NCBI GenBank assembly: GCA_022036555.1
Contig: CM039137.1
Span: 25,537,862 to 25,601,861 of the forward strand
Source of the DNA: Microstegium vimineum
Taxonomy: Eukaryota > Streptophyta > Magnoliopsida > Poales > Poaceae
Direction of reading: 5' to 3'
Length of the DNA stretch: 64,000 nucleotides
The notes beneath the pieces are model-generated. The model had not been told where the DNA came from, did no database searches, and saw only the letters and a program-made list of their open reading frames with translations. Made by a program: the position numbers and the translations under genes. Shown here one piece after another: positions 1-11,039 of this stretch; the stretch's first letter is position 1, and every line of letters starts with the position of its first letter.

Positions 1-94
1 ATGCGTGGCAGCGTGGGTTAGGGTCCTGGTTCCATGCATGCATGCACGCGCGGGGGCGAAGCTATACGGACGTGTGTTGTGGTATACGACATAC

Positions 95-360
95 TACTCC
101 ATCGATTCCAAATTTTAAGTTATTTTAAGAATCTTGAAGAGTCAAAATTTATAACGTTTGATCAAATTTATATAATATGATAATAACATATTTGATATCA
201 ACTAAATATCATTAGATTCTTTATTAGTTATATTTTCATACTATACTTATTTGATGTCATAAATCTTTATGTTTATCTTATAATCTTTGGTCAAACTTAA
301 AATGTTTTGACCTTCTATAATTCTTGGAATGACTTACAATTTGAAATGGAGGGATCGAGT
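95..360. mobile_element. Stowaway-like MITE, degenerate
   Basis: An AT-rich element of about 265 bp whose two ends are imperfect inverted repeats. The left end begins ctactccatcgattccaaat and the right end closes with tttgaaatggagggatcgag. The inner arms carry the paired aagaatcttgaagagtc and ttcttggaatgac motifs that recur in the elements at 22029, 28449 and 29203. No coding capacity is seen. Boundaries are approximate. Confidence 0.6.
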
Positions 361-1351
361 ACATAAATAGATAAACAAATGTGCTCAACTTGTATTTTTC
401 ACAATAGCGTGGGCGTACTCCCTTTATCCAATGGATCAGTTCGTTCCGTGATTTGTGCAAGCCTAATAAAATACTGAGACATAGATTTTAAAGTATTGGA
501 CATGGATTACATAAATCTTAATACGAAATGGACACTCAAAGATAAGGGACCCCGTTGTGGTTTGCAATTTCTACAAATCTGCCCAGCAAGATCGATATGA
601 TCTTGACCAAGATGACCCGTCTGACATACCAACACGGTACGCACGTACGTCGTCGTCCCGTACACGTAACAGTCGCCAGCGGGCACGGGAGTCACTCGTC
701 ATCGACCATGAACGCCTTTTCGATTCCTTTTTGAATTTCTAAGTCTGGACTGCGCGCCTACGTGTTGACACAGGACGGAGATCCTCCTACGAAATGGGAA
801 AGCAAGCGGCAATGCGGCCGCGTGGTCGGTGGACGGAGGCACGCGGAGCGATTGCCGCATTAGATAAGCTACTACTATAGGCCGGAGATTTCGGTCTGTT
901 GTTCAATCAGGTGCGTACGTGAGCTTGGGTAGTTGCTTGTGTAGCTAGCTAGCTAACTGGCTAGGGTAACTAGTTGATAGTTGCTTTTAGTTAGCTCTTG
1001 TGTGTGGTGTTATGTTCTAGAGTAGAAACCAAAGCTACTAGATTTTTTATGTAGGGGCTTTTGGGTGTGGTGTTATGCTTGTGCAAAGTTTAACACACGT
1101 ATTTCAACATCTACTTATTATTGTACTAATAAACTTTGTTCTAATCTTGTGAGTTTGTCGATGATTGCGCGGCTATTCACCTCTCTCTCCCTCTAGTTAT
1201 CTAGACCCTTTCATCTACACCCCCCCCCTTTTGATACAACAAGACAACACCATTTTTAGTGTCAAATATATTGCTGAAATTTTATATTATTTTCTCGAGT
1301 GTTTTAACGGCCTTATTAGATGTAAAGACTTGAAACTACAACAATATTATA
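361..1351. other. Intergenic DNA with duplicated blocks A and D
   Basis: No gene is recognised. Block A (about 556-750) reappears at about 13056-13240, sharing for example cgtcgtcccgtacacgtaac. Block D (about 775-875), with cggagatcctcctacgaaat and the ggcaatgcggcc core, reappears at about 5670-5770. These copies are the evidence for local tandem duplication around the lipase genes. The remainder is AT-rich and shows nothing identifiable. Confidence 0.55.
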
Positions 1352-1874
1352 CTCTCTCCGTTCACGAATATAAGGCGCAGTTTGACTTGCTACGGCTTTG
1401 AAGAACATTGTTTGACCTATAATTTCTTTTATAACATACTTCCTCTGTCCACGAAAAAATAGATTTTTGGAGTCGTCCTAAGTCAATTTTTTTAAACTTT
1501 GACTTAATTTTTAGAACAGAACATTATAAGTTATAGTATTAAACTACTATCATTAGATCTATCATAGAACATATTTTCATATGGTCCTTATTTTAAATCA
1601 TAGATGTTGCTATATTTTTCTATAAGTTAGTCAAAGTTAAAAAAAAAAGTTTGGCTGGCAAAGATTCTAGAAATTGATTCTTTGAGGGACAGAGGGAGTA
1701 TAATTTATATGAACAAAAGTTTGATTATTATAAAATATTTCTAAATACAAATCCAATATAACTACTTTTATAATACAATTTTTTGATATAATTAGATTAA
1801 TTATTAGTTAAAGATAATAAAGTTTGAATTTTGAAATACGTGTGTATCGTCCTTATATTTGTGGACGGAGGGAG
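1352..1874. mobile_element. Outer Stowaway-like MITE with an insertion
   Basis: The left end is ctctctccgttcacgaatat after TA and the right end is tccttatatttgtggacgga followed by gggag and TA. These are near-perfect inverted repeats flanked by TA, the Stowaway (Tc1/mariner) target. The middle is interrupted by a second element at 1439-1698, so without the insert the outer element is about 260 bp. Confidence 0.75.
1439..1698. mobile_element. Inner Stowaway MITE nested in another
   Basis: A 260-bp element with ends cttcctctgtccacgaaaaa and ttctttgagggacagaggga, flanked by TA on both sides (1437-1438 and 1699-1700). It carries paired arms with cctaagtcaa and attctagaaattgattc. The same family, more diverged, is at 29484-29735. 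It lies inside the element at 1352-1874. Confidence 0.8.
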
Positions 1875-3137
1875 TAAACCTCATTACAAACAATTTTTAT
1901 ATAAAACCCATTTTTATTTAACTCTACGTAAAAAATAATATTATATTTTTCTAATACGACGACCATACAAGATCAAATCGGTCAGTTAGCGGCTGACGGA
2001 CGGGTGTTCATGGGCAGTTAGCGGCTTCTGTCGGATCCAGATGGTTGTCGACTTTCGGGGTCAGGGGAGGAAGCCAGGGAGTCGGAGCTGAAAAAGAAAA
2101 TCGCAGGCATGCAGCTCGCGCGTGTTGACTTGCATTGCTGGTGGACTGGGGGCATCCACCGTCCACTCGGGGCGGGTCGGAGATCCCGCAGGCATCGGCC
2201 ACCCCTGCTGCAGTGCTGCGGTTGGGATGTAGGCATCGGCCATCAAAGGCGTTGACGTCTTCTTCCAGCTCTCGATGTTTGCGTACGAATACGATCGATA
2301 GTGAACACATCCTCTCTCTCTCTTTTTAATCTTTGTGCACTACTCCGACAGGGCCATGGCAAATTGGCAATGCTGCTACAGACAAGCGCCTAGCCTACGA
2401 CCAGGGCCGGTCGAAGCCCTAGATCAAGGGGAGTCAGTGACGTGTAGTGCTCGGTCTAGGAGGAAGCCATTTCGATCGATCTGTGGCCCGTGTGTGTTGC
2501 CATGGCATGGGACCATCACTTATTGAGCAGAGCACTTTAAGCTCTCATGTCACTCATATGTTGCTCCCTCAGCTCACTGCCTCTGCTCCTCCTCCCGTTG
2601 CTTGTCCTTGTTGTCCACTTGGTTGGTCCCATCTGCATCTCGAGTTTAATTTCTTACTTTTGTGGAATCTGGATAATTCCTTTCCTTGCTTATTAACTCT
2701 ACCAAACCAGCAAGCGAGAGTCACGTTCTAGCAACAAACTAACTACTACTAGTCAACGTTTTGTTTCTTTTTCTTCTTTAATTCTAAAAACAAAAGAGAA
2801 GAAATCGATCGAGATTATACACGCTTGATCATTCTAACTAGTTGAATGCATATATAGTGAGTTGACTATATATTAACAGAGATTGTTGACAACATTAAAA
2901 AAAAAAGGCAAGCAAGATTAGTTAGGTAGGAGTATATACTATATCCATTATATACCCTGCACTATATATATCGCGTGTTCTCACCTGAAATGGACATTGT
3001 CTGCAGTTAATAATGAGAGAGCGAGGTCGTCGTCCTGGACGCCCGGGCGAGCGAGAGAGAGCACGTCGTGATCAAGCAACACTGCCAGGACATTAAGCAT
3101 CGGGCTGTGCGTGCATGCGTGCTCGGTTCAACGCGGC
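1875..3137. promoter_or_regulatory. Upstream region of PLA1 gene 1, duplicated at 11.04-12.07 kb
   Basis: Non-coding DNA ahead of the plus-strand lipase gene. Two blocks are shared with 11040-12070. Block B (about 2015-2290) has tgtcggatccagatggt, cgcgtgttgacttg and catcaaaggcgttgacgtct. Block C (about 2455-3100) has tgtggcccgtgtgtgttg, gaccatcacttattg and gatcaagcaac/ggtcaagcaac. Conservation of several pieces in the same order marks this as the proximal upstream region of a duplicated gene unit. I did not identify specific regulatory elements in it. Confidence 0.6.
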
Positions 3138-3145
3138 TATATATA
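3138..3145 (+). promoter_or_regulatory. TATA box of PLA1 gene 1
   Basis: TATATATA within cgcggctatatatacgata, 57 bp before the chosen ATG at 3202. A transcription start about 30 bp downstream of it would fall near 3168-3175. The in-frame ATG at 3115 lies upstream of this box and is therefore unlikely to be used. Confidence 0.65.
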
Positions 3146-3201
3146 CGATACGCGCGCTCGGTGTCCCGATCCTGTACCAATCATGCGTGGTGAACAACAA
3201 A

Positions 3202-4563
3202 ATGGCCTCCTCCTCTGCTCTCATCAACCCGCGCTGCACTCTGCATTGGATCAGGAGCCCCGGGCGCCCTGAACCGTCCCGTGCAAGCTTCCCGGCACCC
3301 GCAACAGCTAACGAGGGGGCCGCCACATCGCCGTCCATCTCCGCGAGGGCGAGCGCGTCGGTTGCCTCGGCAGCGAGGACGACGAGCGCGCGCAGGAGCA
3401 GGACGGCATCGGTGGCAAGCATGTGGAGGCAGGTCCAGGGGTCCCACGACTGGGACGGCCTGCTCCAGCCGTTGCACCCCGTGGTGCGCGACGAGGTGGC
3501 GCGCTACGGCGAGCTCGTCGGCGCCTGCTACAAGGTGCTGGACGTGGACCCGTCGTCGCCGCGGTACATGTGCTGCAACCACGCCAAGGAGCGCGTGCTC
3601 GAGGAGGCCGGCGTGGCCGGGGCAGGGTACGAGGTGACGCGCTACATCTACGCGACGCCGGACGTGGCAGTGGCCGGCGGTCCGTCCACCAGCTGGGTCG
3701 GGTACGTGGCCGTGTCCACCGACGAGATGACCCGGTGGCTCGGCAGGCGCGACGTCCTCGTCTCGCTGCGCGGAACCGTGACGCAGGCGGAGTGGGCGGC
3801 CAACCTCATGAGCGCGCTCGAGCCGGCGCGCCTCGACGCGACCCCGGACGTCAAGGTCGAGGCCGGCTTCCTCAACCTTTACACCTCCTCGCCCGGCGGC
3901 GGCGGCGGTGACGGCATGGGGAGCTGCCGGGACCAGCTCCTCCGCGAGGTGTCCCGCGTCATCAAGTCTTTCTCCAAGGACAGGCCCCGCGAGGACATGA
4001 GCGTCACCCTGGCCGGGCACAGCATGGGAAGCTCCCTGGCCATGCTGCTCGGGTACGACCTCTCCCAGCTCGGCCTCAACCGTGACGCGTCAGGGCGCCG
4101 CGTCCCCGTCACCGTCTTCTCCTTCGGCGGGCCGAGAGTGGGGAACGCGGCCTTCAAGGACCGCTGCGACGAGCTCGGCGTGAAGGTGCTGCGCGTCGCG
4201 AACGTCCGCGACCCGGTGACCATGCTCCCGGGCGCCCTCTTCAACGAGGGCACGAGAGGGTTCCTCGCCTCCTGGGCCACCGGTGACCGCTACACGCACG
4301 TCGGCGTGGAGCTCGCCCTCGACTTCCTAAGCCTCCGCGACCTGGGGAGCGTTCATGACCTCGGCGCATACTTATCGTCGATCAAGAACGAAGCCGGCGG
4401 CAAGGTTTCCAAGTCCGACAATGCGGTGGCGGATAGCAGATGCGCCGCCGTTCTCGCGAAGAAGGCGATGGAGTTCGTCGGGAGTCAGCGCGCCGCCGCG
4501 TTTGCATGGCCAGACGCTGTCCTCGGCATTGGCGGCGTCGTGCGGTCTCTCGGCTTGATCTAG
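3202..4563 (+). CDS. DAD1-like phospholipase A1 (class-3 lipase), plastid type, gene 1
   Basis: Intronless gene of 453 residues. It should hydrolyse acyl chains (sn-1 type) of plastid glycerolipids, as in the DAD1/EG1/PLA1-I group, some members of which release linolenate for jasmonate synthesis. Seen directly: an Ala/Ser/Arg-rich N-terminus of about 70 residues compatible with a transit peptide; a WRQVQGSHDWDGLL block typical of the family; a nucleophile motif GHSMGSS with Ser274; FSFGGPRVGN; candidate acid Asp337 in NVRDPVT; THVGVEL; and candidate His385 in VHDLGAYL. The start at 3202 is chosen because the longer reading from 3115 begins before the TATA box, and because it gives the same length as the paralogue at 6966-8324 (452). 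Both proteins end in LGLI. A small upstream ORF (3183-3272) overlaps the start. The substrate is inferred from family, not visible. Confidence 0.9.
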   Translation: MASSSALINPRCTLHWIRSPGRPEPSRASFPAPATANEGAATSPSISARASASVASAARTTSARRSRTASVASMWRQVQGSHDWDGLLQPLHPVVRDEVARYGELVGACYKVLDVDPSSPRYMCCNHAKERVLEEAGVAGAGYEVTRYIYATPDVAVAGGPSTSWVGYVAVSTDEMTRWLGRRDVLVSLRGTVTQAEWAANLMSALEPARLDATPDVKVEAGFLNLYTSSPGGGGGDGMGSCRDQLLREVSRVIKSFSKDRPREDMSVTLAGHSMGSSLAMLLGYDLSQLGLNRDASGRRVPVTVFSFGGPRVGNAAFKDRCDELGVKVLRVANVRDPVTMLPGALFNEGTRGFLASWATGDRYTHVGVELALDFLSLRDLGSVHDLGAYLSSIKNEAGGKVSKSDNAVADSRCAAVLAKKAMEFVGSQRAAAFAWPDAVLGIGGVVRSLGLI

Positions 4564-5394
4564 ACATAACCCTTTTTGCCTTTTTGTCAAAAAGACAAAT
4601 AGAAGAGTGTTAGGGTGTTTCTTACTGACAGATAGAAGAGTGCATAGACACTGGGCTTCCAATTCGCCTACCCTTTGTTCATACAACGTTTGGCGAAAGT
4701 GGGTGCGAAGTTTTTTTTCTTCCATACACACACACACACATGGGGGGAGGGGGGGGGGGGGGGGGGGGCTAGTTTTTAGATTGATTGTAATTACAGTGTC
4801 CATTTAAAAGATTTCTAGAGTAGGCTAGAATTCTAGCCGTCTCTATAAATAAGGGGAACATAGTAAAATTTATAACATTTTTTTAAAATGAAGCTGGATA
4901 AATATAAATTTTATATATGATATTTCCATTTGTTATTGCATGAAAAATCTGTTTAAAAGTTTTGAGATTTTGAAATTCAAAATTTTGATTTTTTAAAATG
5001 ATTTGGGATGGCAAAATAATTTTAATCGAAGTTATAGTACTTGAAGAGATATGAAACGTTATAGTTGAAGTCATTTGTGGTCCAAAATTTCAGGTTTGAG
5101 TTTTTGGTTTTTTAAATCATTTTAAAAAATAAATTAGAAATGATGTAGTTATAGTAAAGAGGTGTGAAACTTTATAGTGACGGTATTTTCATTTGAAATC
5201 GTTGTGATGCGAAATCTGTTTTGATATTAATGATTTTGAAATACATATTTTTTAACTTTTGGAATAACCACGGAGGGAGAAATGATCTAAGCCAAAGTTA
5301 TTATAGTACAAAAGAAAATCTAATACTCTGCAATTCAAAGTTTTTTAATTTGATTTTACTTTGAGTCTCTAATATACATTACAATATTCACTAA
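4564..5394. other. 3' flank of PLA1 gene 1, low complexity and AT-rich
   Basis: Just after the stop codon come a short tttttgccttttt/aaaaag foldback, a (CA)n tract and a long G run at about 4742-4768. About 550 bp of AT-rich DNA follows, with repeated phrases such as ttttgaaattcaaaatttt and gatttgaaat. No gene is seen. Confidence 0.5.
4729..4768. repeat. (CA)n tract joined to a long poly-G run
   Basis: A cacacacacaca stretch ends in catgggg and then an almost uninterrupted G run of more than 20 bases. It lies about 170 bp past the lipase stop codon. It could form a G-quadruplex on the plus strand and is a likely place for assembly or length error. Confidence 0.8.
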
Positions 5395-5585
5395 GACCCT
5401 GTTTGGATTGGAGGGACTAGTGACTAGTGACTACTAATTAGTTTCAATTAGTCTCAATTTTACCAAACACTTGGACCACTAGAGGGACTAGTAGTGACTA
5501 CTACATAGATGTCTCAAGGGGCTGCTATTTGGGACTACTACATAGAAGTACACTAGTCACTAGTCACTCCAATCCAAACAGGGTC
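5395..5585. mobile_element. Tourist-type (PIF/Harbinger) MITE with TAA duplication
   Basis: A 191-bp element with inverted ends gaccctgtttggattggagg and cctccaatcc-type complement (ccaatccaaacagggtc), containing paired actagtgactagtga arms. It is flanked by TAA at 5392-5394 and 5586-5588. The three-base TAA target duplication places it with PIF/Harbinger. Confidence 0.85.
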
Positions 5586-6965
5586 TAAGATAAATACAGA
5601 AAAAAAATGTGGCTTCTATTAAATACAACTGACTTTGATGTGACTTTGAGGTAAAGAAGTTTGGTGCGGCGTATTGCCGGTGGACGGAGATGCTCCTACG
5701 AATGGGAAAGCAATCGGCAATGCGGCCCCCGCGTGGTCGGTGGAGGGAGGCACAGACGATTGACCGAATAAGCTAAGGCGTGCTTACGCAGGTGCATGAG
5801 GTGTATTTCATAAGATTTTATTCTCAACCAAACAGGTAAAGAAACCGAAAAGGCCAGGCAAGGTTGCAAGAGCAGGACGAACAAATCCTAGTGGAAAACA
5901 ACTAGGAACTCCAGGATTGGATCGGTAGGAATCTCTCTCGTCAGTCATCACACAGATAATTGAACAAGCAACTGCAGAAGATTAAGTAGAATATTTACAA
6001 TTTTATATTGAACAAGCAATCTGCATGCCCCAATCCTGGAAGACAGCTCCGATTGAAGTCCCATTAAGGCCCTGTTGGATTGAGCCGATTTCAACTGATT
6101 GAAATAATGTTATGATAAAAAGAATAAGCTAAAACAAATATCTATGCCTGATCTTTTAAACTTGATTTACAAGGAATATATATATATATATATATATAAT
6201 ATTGTAGGCAAGGTGTCCGTTTCAGCAAAAAGAAAAGTAGAGAAACAACAGTTCCATGAGCCGTACCGAATCCTCATCCAAGTCCTACGTTCCCAGCAAC
6301 AAAATATACGGTGATGTATTGCGACATGTCACGTCATCCTAGTTTTAGCATCGCAACAGAAGACGGCCAGATCTCCAGCAAGAAGCTAGGAATAATAACG
6401 GAGTTTAATCAGGAAAAAAAATGAAATAGATTATGGCCATTAATTTTCCTTAGTAGTAGTACAAGTTTTACGTTACAAAACTAACTGTTGTCTGATACAT
6501 TTTTGGGCAGAGAGCGTACTAGGAAGAGTAGTAACCGGGCCAAGTGTCCAGCGGACCGATGACAGCCGTCCGATTCAGATCCAACGTCCGAGCCATTCGA
6601 CAAAGTGGGGGGAGGGCCGAGTATGCTTTTTTTTTAGTAAACTGAACAAATGATATGGCTTCTGTTTCGTGTTTGTCTGCTCAGCTTCCAGCAAGCTTTG
6701 CTTTCGTTACATGGTCACTGTCTGTACACTGTAGTCGTGCATATCTATATATATATAAACAAAGAAATTCCCTTTTGATCTCGCTCCTGCTAAGGATCAA
6801 GCTACGTTAATCGATGGATCCATCAATCGATCTGTACAGAAAAAATCGGCCGAAACCAAAAAAACAACAGCCAGTGATGAAGGGATCCTCCAAAAAGGAA
6901 AATTATCCAAGAGGACCACAGCTGGCCGGTTGCTGAGGTCAGTCAGAGTGTGTGAGTGAGACTCC
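5586..6965. other. Intergenic DNA between the two lipase genes, includes duplicated block D'
   Basis: Block D' (about 5670-5770) is a copy of 775-875, sharing gaatgggaaagcaatcggcaatg-type sequence and gcgtggtcggtgga. The rest includes a (TA)n run at about 6178-6198 and no recognisable gene. The last about 100 bp are the 3' flank of the minus-strand lipase gene, which ends at 6966. Confidence 0.5.
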
Positions 6966-8324
6966 TCAGATGAGCCCCAGGGTGAGCACCAGGCCGCCCA
7001 TCTGCAGGGCAGCGTCGTGCCACGGCAGGGCGCCCGCGCGTTGCTGTCCCACCAACTCAGCCACCTTCGCCAGCACGCCGCCGTCGTTGCGCCTGCTGGT
7101 CACGGCCGCCGGCTTGTCGCTCTTGAGCAATGCGACGTACGTGCCCAGGTCGTGGACGCTGGCCAGGTCACCCATCCTGAAGAAATCCAGGGGCAGCTCG
7201 ACGCCGACATGGGTGTAGCAGGAGGCGCGCCACGGGCGGAGCGCCTGCAACCTGGCCGTGGCCTCGTTGAGGAAGATGCCGGGGAGTTTGGTGATGGGGT
7301 CATGGACGTTAGCCACGCGCAGCACCTTGACGCCCAGCTCATCGCACCGGGACTTGAAGGCGGCGTTCCCGACCCTGGGCCCGCCGAAGGAGAAGACGGT
7401 GACGGGCGCGCCGCGGTTGAGGCCGAGCTCGACGAGGTCGTACGCGAAGAGCAGCGCCAGCGCGCTCCCCATGCTGTGCCCAGCAAGGCTGACGCTGACG
7501 TCCTCGCCGGGGCGGTCCTTGGCGCACTCGCCGACGAGGCGTGACACCTCGCGGAGGAGCTGCTCCCGGCAGCTCCCGGCGCCGCCGAAGCGGCACGTCT
7601 TGTCGACGGAGGTGTAGAGGCTGAGAAAACCCGACTCCACCTTGACGTCATGGCGCGGGTCGCAGGGGTCCAGGCGCGCCGGCTCCAGCGAGCTCATCAG
7701 GTTGGCGATCCACTCGGCAGGCGTCACCGTGCCGCGGAACGAGACGAGGACGTCGCGCCTGCCTAGTCGCCGGGTCATCTCGTCCGTGGACACAGCCACG
7801 TACCCGATCCACCTGCCGCGCCCGCTGGTGGACAGCTCCATGGCGGGCACGTTCACGTCCGCTGCCGCGTACACGTACCGCGTGATCTCGTACCCGGCGC
7901 CCGCCATGCCCACCTCCTCCAGCATCCGCTTGCGCCCGTACTTGCAGTTGAGGTGCCGGCACGACGCTGGGTCCAGGTCGAACGCCTTGTAGCACGCGTT
8001 TACCAGCTCGCCGTAGCGCGCCACCTCGGCCCGCAGCACCGGGTGCACCGCCGCCGCCTCAGGCTCGAGCAGTCCTTGCCAGTCGTTGCACCCTTGCAGC
8101 TGCCGCCACATGCCCGCCACGGTCGCCGTGCACGTGCTCGTGCTCCGCCGCCGTGGCCCCGCTGCCTCCACTGGCGGCGCGCACGCTGCGGCCACGGCGG
8201 CAACGCTGCTACCTGCCACGCGGCACCGGGCGAGCTGCCGCTGCCGCTGCGCGCGCGGGGCTGTCGCGCTCCCGCATTGCTGATGGATCGCCGCTGCTGC
8301 CGTTGTGGCTGCGGACAAGGCCAT
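6966..8324 (-). CDS. DAD1-like phospholipase A1, plastid type, gene 2 (inverted paralogue)
   Basis: Intronless gene of 452 residues, paralogue of the plus-strand lipase at 3202-4563 and in opposite orientation. It has the same architecture: an Ala/Arg/Gln-rich N-terminus of about 75 residues suggesting a plastid transit peptide, the WRQLQGCNDWQGLL block, DPASCRHLNCKYG, GYVAVSTDEMTRRLGRRD, the nucleophile motif GHSMGSALALL with Ser284, FSFGGPRVGN, candidate acid in NVHDPIT, THVGVEL and a candidate His in VHDLGTYV. The body aligns almost residue for residue with gene 1, while the N-termini and the loop before the lipase box differ. The start is the first ATG after a TATA box about 135 bp upstream. 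Acyl hydrolysis of plastid lipids is inferred from family. Confidence 0.9.
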   Translation of the reverse strand: MALSAATTAAAAIHQQCGSATAPRAQRQRQLARCRVAGSSVAAVAAACAPPVEAAGPRRRSTSTCTATVAGMWRQLQGCNDWQGLLEPEAAAVHPVLRAEVARYGELVNACYKAFDLDPASCRHLNCKYGRKRMLEEVGMAGAGYEITRYVYAAADVNVPAMELSTSGRGRWIGYVAVSTDEMTRRLGRRDVLVSFRGTVTPAEWIANLMSSLEPARLDPCDPRHDVKVESGFLSLYTSVDKTCRFGGAGSCREQLLREVSRLVGECAKDRPGEDVSVSLAGHSMGSALALLFAYDLVELGLNRGAPVTVFSFGGPRVGNAAFKSRCDELGVKVLRVANVHDPITKLPGIFLNEATARLQALRPWRASCYTHVGVELPLDFFRMGDLASVHDLGTYVALLKSDKPAAVTSRRNDGGVLAKVAELVGQQRAGALPWHDAALQMGGLVLTLGLI

Positions 8325-8458
8325 GAGCTAGCTAGCTAGCTAGCGCGCTGATGTCGTCGTTGGCGGCGGGAACGCCAAGACCATTGACGGCGATGAAGAA
8401 TGATGGGAGAGTGGGAGGTATTGCATGGAGCTAGCTAGGCGCGCAGGTGTAGGGGGGG

Positions 8459-8466
8459 TTTATAAA
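8459..8466 (-). promoter_or_regulatory. TATA box of PLA1 gene 2
   Basis: TTTATAAA read on the minus strand, 135 bp before the ATG at 8324. The interval holds GCTA/TAGC tetranucleotide runs (8326-8342 and 8430-8440). Position and context fit a core promoter. Confidence 0.6.
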
Positions 8467-9764
8467 GAGGAGAGCGCGTGGAATTCACTTGCTTTCCCGT
8501 GCCGTGGGTTACAAACATGTCCCAATCACGGTGTCACTGGATGCTACAGGGGAAGGTGAGAGTTGAGGGCAGAGGTACGAGCAGGCTGCTGTTCTGAGTA
8601 CATAGTATGAAATTGCGATTGGACGTGCAAAAGCAAGGACTAATTGGTAATTGCGATTAGGAGTAATCTATTGGGATTTCGGTTCCTGGAGAGGCCACAA
8701 AATTAAGTGTGCTGTGATGATGTTGTTCGTTGAAAAGGCAGGGCAGTTTGGCAAGTGATTGATCGTGAGATGAATTGCAGGGGCTGGAACTCTGACCAGA
8801 GTCACCCGGATGAACACCGGATTATCGAGGAGGAGGAGGAAGAAGAAGAAGATGGCATGCGGGTGGATAAAACTTTTTACTCGCGTCGTGGTTCTAGGAA
8901 ACAGGACTTCAATTCAATGGGATGAGACCCGGCTGGTGCTGCGGAGAGCCGGGCACTAGCTAGCCCGCTGGATCTGTCTGGGCGGCGTCGCGTTTCATCT
9001 CCGACTCCGAGACTGCGACCGACGAACTTTAGACACCTAGTGAGACAGTTAAATGGGCCAACAGGCTGCAGCAGCCCAGATGCTACAGACCGAAATGTAT
9101 TCATGTTTTTTCATCATCATCAGAGTGTGTACACGTCCAGGTAATAAATATTGATAACCATCTTGTACCTAGATTTGATTTATTAATTATTTTGACAATA
9201 ACTACGGCCTTTTTTCCATAGCTACATTATAGTACTATGTTGTTCCAATTATTCAGAGATCATAGTTCCCATGCTCGAACCAAACAATTGCCTATTCATG
9301 TTGCACGTACCCGTTTTTCAAGCTACATTTCTAATTCCTGTGCGTAACCTATACATTATACCTAATTCTGAATCAGACAATACAATTTGATGTTTTTGAT
9401 TCAACTGAATAGCGAGTTGTATAGTACTATGTGCTTGATTGGTTGTATGCATAACCATTTAATTTATACATTGGGAGCATAGTGGATGCATTACAATGTT
9501 TGCATAGCATGATACGATCGATTTCTAGGGGCAGTGAAATGTAAAGTCAACCTGCTTTGAGGATAGTACTATCCCGCATAAGACTATATGCAGTCAACCA
9601 AACAGCCTTAACGTGCATCCCCTTAGTCTGAAAAAAGAGTTATACAAGTAACCAAACAGACCCATATAGTAGTAGATATGCGTAGCTGCCTAATTGCCAC
9701 TTCTGTTGTGGTAGGTCCAAGCAGGCGTGCGTGGTACGGACACCTTAAAAGCTTCGAGTACCTG
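8467..9764. other. Upstream DNA of PLA1 gene 2, no gene seen
   Basis: Contains a (GAG/GAA)n purine tract at about 8829-8852 and then mixed sequence without homology to block B or C. So gene 2 does not share the upstream region that gene 1 shares with 11.04-12.07 kb. Nothing else is identifiable. Confidence 0.4.
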
Positions 9765-9872
9765 GTACCTAGTATCAGCCACCGAAACAGTATTTTTCTC
9801 TCACAACAAAATAACAAAAAAACAGCATCAGTCAGCTTATCAGCCACCGAAACGATTACTCGAACAAGGTGA
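9765..9872. mobile_element. Short grass MITE remnant (TTATCAGCC type)
   Basis: Two tatcagccaccgaaac copies flank a cagtatttttctctcacaac core, and the piece ends cgaacaaggt. The same arrangement, in pieces, is at 28965-29100 and 39135-39230. This resembles a very common short non-autonomous element of sorghum-type genomes (recalled, not searched). Confidence 0.5.
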
Positions 9873-9894
9873 CGAGTAGTAATGGAGTAAAACC

Positions 9895-10122
9895 AACTGC
9901 TCCAAAGGATATGTGCTGGTCAAACTTTCTGAACTTTGACTATATTTGAAAAAAAAATGTGTGCAACATTTATATCTCCAAACAAATTTATTATGAAAAT
10001 ATATTTAAATGATACTAATTATATATTATAAATATTAATATTTTTTTACATATAATTGGTCAAAGTTTTAAAACCTAATTTTTCTGGAAACGAATATGAC
10101 TTTTATTTTATGAGGGAGGGAG
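9895..10122. mobile_element. Stowaway-like MITE, diverged
   Basis: About 230 bp with internal paired tggtcaaactttctgaactt and ggtcaaagttttaaaacc arms and a right end gagggagggag followed by TA. The left end is eroded. No coding capacity. Confidence 0.5.
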
Positions 10123-11039
10123 TACATCTACGACATTGGCAGGGCACTCCCACAAGCTAGGCACTGTAGGGTATTTATGCCTAAAAGTGTAGGGCAATCT
10201 GAAGCTGACCAATCGGCCATTAAGGTTGCCGGTTGGAAAGCAGGTCGATCGGCCATCCATCCACGATCCGGGGCGTGGTCGCCGGCGGACGTGGCCGAAC
10301 CGGGGCCGCGCAGGCCCTTTTGGGGGCGACGTGGACAAGGCCACCACTATGCGTGTCGAGGGAGCTGGCCTTTTCCAGTTTCCACGACCTTTAGCGCCAC
10401 CGATGGGAGCGCGAGGGTCAACGTACGTACAGCATTTTTGTCTGTCGCCGAGTAGCAGCAGCACAGCATTTTCGTTCTCGCAACGCAACGCCTCCTTTCG
10501 GCCATTAAATCAAAACTGGCCAAAATACAGTGGAGAGATGATTTAGTTGTCAGATTGCTGTAGCTAGCTCCGACGTGCGGGATGGCCAAAATTCCCGCGC
10601 CTTACACCGAAACTGCCAGACGATGTTGTAGGTTCTACTCCAATATTATTGGAATATCTTGTAATTTAATTAGGATGGATGAGTAATATTTATATATATA
10701 AATTTAATCAAAATTTAAATTGTTTGATTTATAGAAAAACAGAAATTTCAATATTTTAATTAATTATTTTATTACTACTACTGACTACCAGTACTGCTAC
10801 TACCACGGTACTACCTACGTGATGTCTGAAAGTCTTGAGCAAATCGGAACCTGATCTCAAACTCTAGTTCAGACTTCAGAACGAGAAATCAGCAGCTCTA
10901 GCTAGCAGCTTTGGATTCAGAAGCTGTGTGGCAATCCTAGCTCTATATGTTTCCAGTTATGTCATTCGTTCGCTCCCGATCGAGTGTGTTTTCTTGTCTC
11001 GAAAGCAATAATATTACAATCACGATGACACGGGTGTCG
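10123..11039. other. Intergenic DNA, no gene recognised
   Basis: Mixed GC-rich (10170-10480) and AT-rich (10620-10800) sequence. Short ORFs here on both strands show no domain or codon pattern that I recognise. Confidence 0.4.

Noticed and set aside
3115..3201. Longer N-terminus for PLA1 gene 1 from ATG 3115
   Set aside because: This ATG lies upstream of the TATA box at 3138, and the extra 29 residues are absent in the paralogue.
3181..4020. 279-codon open frame on the minus strand opposite PLA1 gene 1
   Set aside because: It is a shadow of the GC-rich lipase coding strand. It has no domain, and a similar shadow exists opposite gene 2.
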